Shown: positions 61,183 to 64,000 of the stretch, in pieces
Numbering within the stretch: position 1 is the first letter of the stretch
Layout: each line of letters starts with the position of its first letter
NCBI RefSeq assembly: GCF_020731145.1
Contig: NZ_JAJFZN010000003.1
Span: forward strand, 186,001 to 250,000
Source: Sneathiella sp. HT1-7
Lineage (GTDB): Bacteria > Pseudomonadota > Alphaproteobacteria > Sneathiellales > Sneathiellaceae
DNA: 64,000 nt
Reading direction: 5' to 3'
Notes under the pieces: generated by a model
What the model saw: the letters and a program-made list of their open reading frames with translations, nothing else
Databases searched by the model: none
Told to the model about the DNA's origin: nothing
Made by a program: the position numbers and the translations under genes

Positions 61183-62787
61183 TTATCCTGCTTGGGTTTC
61201 CGATTCAATCGCCGGCAGTCTTTCTCGAAGCTCGTTCTTGGCAATCTTCTCCAAGGTCGAACGCGGAAAATCATCTAGAATGATAACATCGCGGACAACC
61301 TTGAAATCGGCAAGGTTCTTCTTGCAGGAGTCGATAATCGCGTGTTTCAGATCGTCCGGTGCTCCGGCTTTCGGGATGAGAAAAACAACCGGGACCTCGT
61401 CCAGCATATAGTGCTTCTGCCCGACAACGGCACATTCCTCGACCCAGCCGGTTTCCATTACCACGGCTTCAATTTCAGATGCGGCAACATTTTCGGCGCC
61501 GATTTTCAGCATGTCTTTCTCGCGATCTCCGAAGAAAAGATCGCCATTTTCATCCATTCGGGCGTAATCCCCGGTCTCGAACCAACCGTCCTCATCGAAA
61601 GATTTCGCATTTGCCTCGGGATTACGGAAATACTCCTTGAACAGGCTAACCCCGCGTACCCCGCGAATATAGAGCAATCCACGTTCGCCGGGCTTGATAT
61701 GACAGCCATCAGGATCGCGAATATCAATGTTAAATCCGGGTGAGACACGGCCGATCCCTGTGGCGGGTCCGGCATGGTCCATATCGCTAACGATGCCTTG
61801 AGTAATGGTCTCTGTCATACCCCACCAGCCCAATGTCTTTATACCGTAAATTTCTTCGACCTGTGGAATGCGAATACCCGCGCCCCAGAACCGGAAACTG
61901 TGATCTGACGGCGGGTCCTTTGCGAGCAGGGCGCTGACACAGAAGCGGATTATGGAGGCCCAGGTGCATTTGTTTCGCCGGGCAACGTCCCAGAAGCGCG
62001 ATGCAGAGAATTTTGGCTGCATGACAATCGTGCCGCCGATCCACAAGGTGCTCAGCATCGAGTAGGACTGCGCATTTGTGTGAAACATCGGAAGAAAAGC
62101 CATGCAGACATCCTCATGCCGAAGCCGCATATGCACGACATTCATCTGCGCTCCCCAGATCGCATTGGCATGAGTCCAAAGGACGGCTTTCGGCCTTGAC
62201 GTCGTGCCGGATGTGAATTGCACACCAAGATCCGCGAAAGGGTCAGCGGCGCGTTGCGGGCAGGGGGATGTCTCGGCAAGTAAGGCGCTGAAGGGGATAT
62301 GAGGGAGATCAGCAGGCACGTCCGCTGGCGCCCCTGCGTCGTTATTCGTAACGGCCAGAATTTTGATGCCGGGAGCGGAGTCATGCACAAGCTTGGCGAA
62401 GGACGGCTGCGTGATAGCGGCGACAATCTGGGCATGATCCGCAAAATAGGTCATGTCCCGGGCGACGGATCTGGTGTTGGTGGAGACAGCAACTGCGCCG
62501 ATATGCGCACAAGCGAACCAGGAAATCAGAAATTCCGGGCTGTTGTCCAGGTGAAGCATGACCTTATCGCCCAGAACAACGCCGTTCTTGTGCAGAGCGG
62601 CGGCAACTCGTTCCACACGTGCCGCAAAGTTGGCATAGGTGAAAGATTGGGATGCACCATCAAATGGTTCCCAAATTATAAAAGGTTTATCTGGGCAACG
62701 CTCAACCCATTGGCGCAGCAGCCAAGGAATATCCCGACCTTCGACCATGGATTTATGGGATTGTGCGATGGTTTCAATAAGACTCAT
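61183..62787 (-). CDS. Acyl-CoA synthetase, CaiC-like
   Basis: This 534-residue ligase has the phosphate loop QFTSGTTSRPKAVLWTHAN, then LPMFHTNAQSYSML, WGMTETITQGI and a C-terminal hinge DREKDMLKIGAENVAASEIEA. The loop FTSGTTSRPKAVLWTH and the IGAEN (rather than GGEN) hinge resemble crotonobetaine/carnitine-CoA ligase CaiC and related enzymes. It is the first gene of the minus-strand group (two ligases, ketopantoate reductase-family enzyme). A short-chain or betaine-like acid is a likely substrate, but this is inferred from the subgroup only. Confidence 0.87.
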   Translation of the reverse strand: MSLIETIAQSHKSMVEGRDIPWLLRQWVERCPDKPFIIWEPFDGASQSFTYANFAARVERVAAALHKNGVVLGDKVMLHLDNSPEFLISWFACAHIGAVAVSTNTRSVARDMTYFADHAQIVAAITQPSFAKLVHDSAPGIKILAVTNNDAGAPADVPADLPHIPFSALLAETSPCPQRAADPFADLGVQFTSGTTSRPKAVLWTHANAIWGAQMNVVHMRLRHEDVCMAFLPMFHTNAQSYSMLSTLWIGGTIVMQPKFSASRFWDVARRNKCTWASIIRFCVSALLAKDPPSDHSFRFWGAGIRIPQVEEIYGIKTLGWWGMTETITQGIVSDMDHAGPATGIGRVSPGFNIDIRDPDGCHIKPGERGLLYIRGVRGVSLFKEYFRNPEANAKSFDEDGWFETGDYARMDENGDLFFGDREKDMLKIGAENVAASEIEAVVMETGWVEECAVVGQKHYMLDEVPVVFLIPKAGAPDDLKHAIIDSCKKNLADFKVVRDVIILDDFPRSTLEKIAKNELRERLPAIESETQAG

Positions 62788-62943
62788 TTCTCAACTACCT
62801 TTTTATTTTTTATAAATCATAAAAAGGAAACGGGATGAACGCCAGCTTCTCGTATCCATTCGCTGCCTTTTCCGCATTATGAAATGATCCGAACCGATCG
62901 CGGCACCGTATAAAATGTATATCCATCAAACGGGAGATAACTC

Positions 62944-63675
62944 ATGACCGATGGTAAATATATTAGACGGTTTAGGCACGCTTTTTTTGATCTGCGAGTA
63001 CTTCTTTTATTAATGATGATGATCGGGATCCACGGCGCGGCGGCATCGTCGGATCGTGCCGTTGATCCGTTAAGCCTGTATGGCGAGAGGCATGAATTTT
63101 CCGTGCATCGTGATGGTGTTCCAGTTGGCAAGCATATGGTCTCTTTCGAGAGAGTGGGGGATGCCTATCGAGTTGATAGTGAATTAAATATTGAAGTTAA
63201 GTTCCTTGGTATCTCTCTTTACCGTTTTGATTACGAGAGTGAGGCTATTTGGTCGGAAGGCAAGCTGACGGCCATTGACATCAGGATAAATGATGATGGC
63301 ACAAACTCAAAAATACGCGGGATGCGTCATGTGGCTGCATTTGTAGTGAATGGCGAAGTTCACGCTACGACATCTCATCCGGAAGTCTATCCGACAAATC
63401 ATTGGCATAAAGGTGTTCTTGATCAATCCCGCCTTTTTAATACGCTGACCGGGAAAATGAACAACGTTACGATCACTGACACAGGTGAGGAAACGGTGCC
63501 CGTTCGCGGCGGCACTGTTCGGGCGACCCGTTATGTCTATGACGGAGAGTTGACGCTGATGTCTTGGTATGATCGCAAAGGGCGTTGGGTTAAAATGGCA
63601 TTCAAGGCTGAAGACAATTCGGATATGGTATATTTTTGCGAAACCTGCCCTGTGGAAGTCGGATTGAACGAATGA
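62944..63675 (+). CDS. DUF6134-family periplasmic protein
   Basis: This 243-residue protein has an N-terminal signal-like segment (VLLLLMMMIGIHGAAAS) and a mature part of alternating beta strands. It starts EFSVHRDGVPVGKHMVSFERVGDAYRVDSELNIEVKFLG and contains the SHPEVYPTNHWHKGVLDQSRLFNTLTGK segment, which matches DUF6134. The function is unknown. The last bases overlap the start of an SDR gene (ATGA), suggesting one operon. The repeated short strands suggest a beta-barrel or lipocalin-like fold, which may bind a lipid; this is a guess. Confidence 0.75.
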   Translation: MTDGKYIRRFRHAFFDLRVLLLLMMMIGIHGAAASSDRAVDPLSLYGERHEFSVHRDGVPVGKHMVSFERVGDAYRVDSELNIEVKFLGISLYRFDYESEAIWSEGKLTAIDIRINDDGTNSKIRGMRHVAAFVVNGEVHATTSHPEVYPTNHWHKGVLDQSRLFNTLTGKMNNVTITDTGEETVPVRGGTVRATRYVYDGELTLMSWYDRKGRWVKMAFKAEDNSDMVYFCETCPVEVGLNE

Positions 63676-64000
63676 CAAACAATGCCATTTGGATTGTTGG
63701 CGCCAGCAGCGGGATCGGCCGCGAGGTTGCCTTGCAATATGCGGATAAAGGCGTAGAGGTGATAATCAGCGCCCGCAGCAAGGAAAAACTAAATGAGGTT
63801 GTCACGTTTAAACCTGATTTGATTAAATCAGTGCCACTTGACGTAATGGATGAATGTTCGGTCAAGCTTGCAACCTACCAACTCTTTGCGGATGGAGAGG
63901 GACCCAAGACAGTTATTCTGAATGCAGGAGCTTATGCGCCAATGTCTTTCGATCATTTCTCCGCTGATAAGGCCATGGAGGTGATGGATGTAAACTATTC
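63672..64000 (+). CDS. Short-chain dehydrogenase/reductase, 3' end outside window
   Basis: The first 109 residues are visible. The nucleotide-binding WIVGASSGIGREVA and LNAGAYAP (NAG motif) identify a classical SDR; the end of the second strand (IISARSKEKL) carries Arg, which favours NADP over NAD. The catalytic Tyr-x-x-x-Lys would lie beyond the right edge. It overlaps the DUF6134 gene by 4 bp. The reaction cannot be told from the part seen. Confidence 0.85.
   Translation, partial: MTNNAIWIVGASSGIGREVALQYADKGVEVIISARSKEKLNEVVTFKPDLIKSVPLDVMDECSVKLATYQLFADGEGPKTVILNAGAYAPMSFDHFSADKAMEVMDVNY

Overview
The window looks like chromosome of a Gram-negative alphaproteobacterium of medium GC. The grounds are outer-membrane proteins (a TonB-dependent receptor and an LpxR-type protein), a rhizobial-style hemP-hmu heme operon, a fused TRAP permease with a TAXI binding protein, and many acyl-CoA enzymes. 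A marine or soil relative of Rhodospirillales/Sneathiellales fits, but that placement is an inference. Coding density is high, with many 4-bp ATGA overlaps. I see no tRNA, rRNA, IS element, integrase or CRISPR array.

Region 1 (1-9984, + strand) is one tightly packed cluster. It holds a LivF-type ABC ATPase fused to a Tm-1-like (UPF0261) domain and cut by the left edge, a TIM-barrel PEP-hydrolase-like protein, a flotillin with an unusually regular 11-residue coiled coil, an SRPBCC protein, an SRPBCC-quinone oxidoreductase fusion, an FAH-family enzyme, an alpha/beta hydrolase and an amidohydrolase. It is the best candidate here for an undescribed system. A bidirectional hairpin terminator separates it from a thiolase and an HSD10-like SDR on the minus strand.

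Region 2 (12298-20323, + strand) is a complete heme-iron uptake operon: two Fur-box-like sites, hemP, a heme receptor, tonB, hmuS, exbB, exbD and hmuTUV. It is followed by a hydroxyproline/D-amino-acid set (FAD oxidoreductase, hydroxyproline epimerase-type enzyme, enolase-superfamily enzyme), an alpha/beta hydrolase and an acyl-CoA synthetase.

Region 3 (26721-30480, - strand) has a fungal-type saccharopine dehydrogenase (LYS1) beside an antiquitin-type ALDH, suggesting lysine breakdown through saccharopine, and then an LpxR-like lipid A deacylase.

Region 4 (30689-47012) is a catabolic block. It has an enoyl-CoA hydratase, an ACSM-like ligase, a large arylsulfatase with an atypical CSTTR active-site motif, two acyl-CoA dehydrogenases, a nitronate monooxygenase, an IclR regulator next to a CaiB-type CoA transferase, a TRAP-TAXI importer, a quinone oxidoreductase and a Baeyer-Villiger monooxygenase.

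Region 5 (47224-64000) has a transglutaminase-like protein, a regulator made of two complete TetR modules with a palindrome upstream, a small methyltransferase, a TauD-type dioxygenase, a D-aminoacylase-type amidohydrolase, a paired acyl-CoA dehydrogenase operon, a marR-emrAB-type efflux operon, a ketopantoate-reductase-family enzyme with two acyl-CoA synthetases, and a DUF6134 protein overlapping an SDR cut by the right edge. Overall the window encodes uptake and oxidation of organic acids, amino-acid derivatives and probably sulfated or cyclic compounds, plus heme acquisition.
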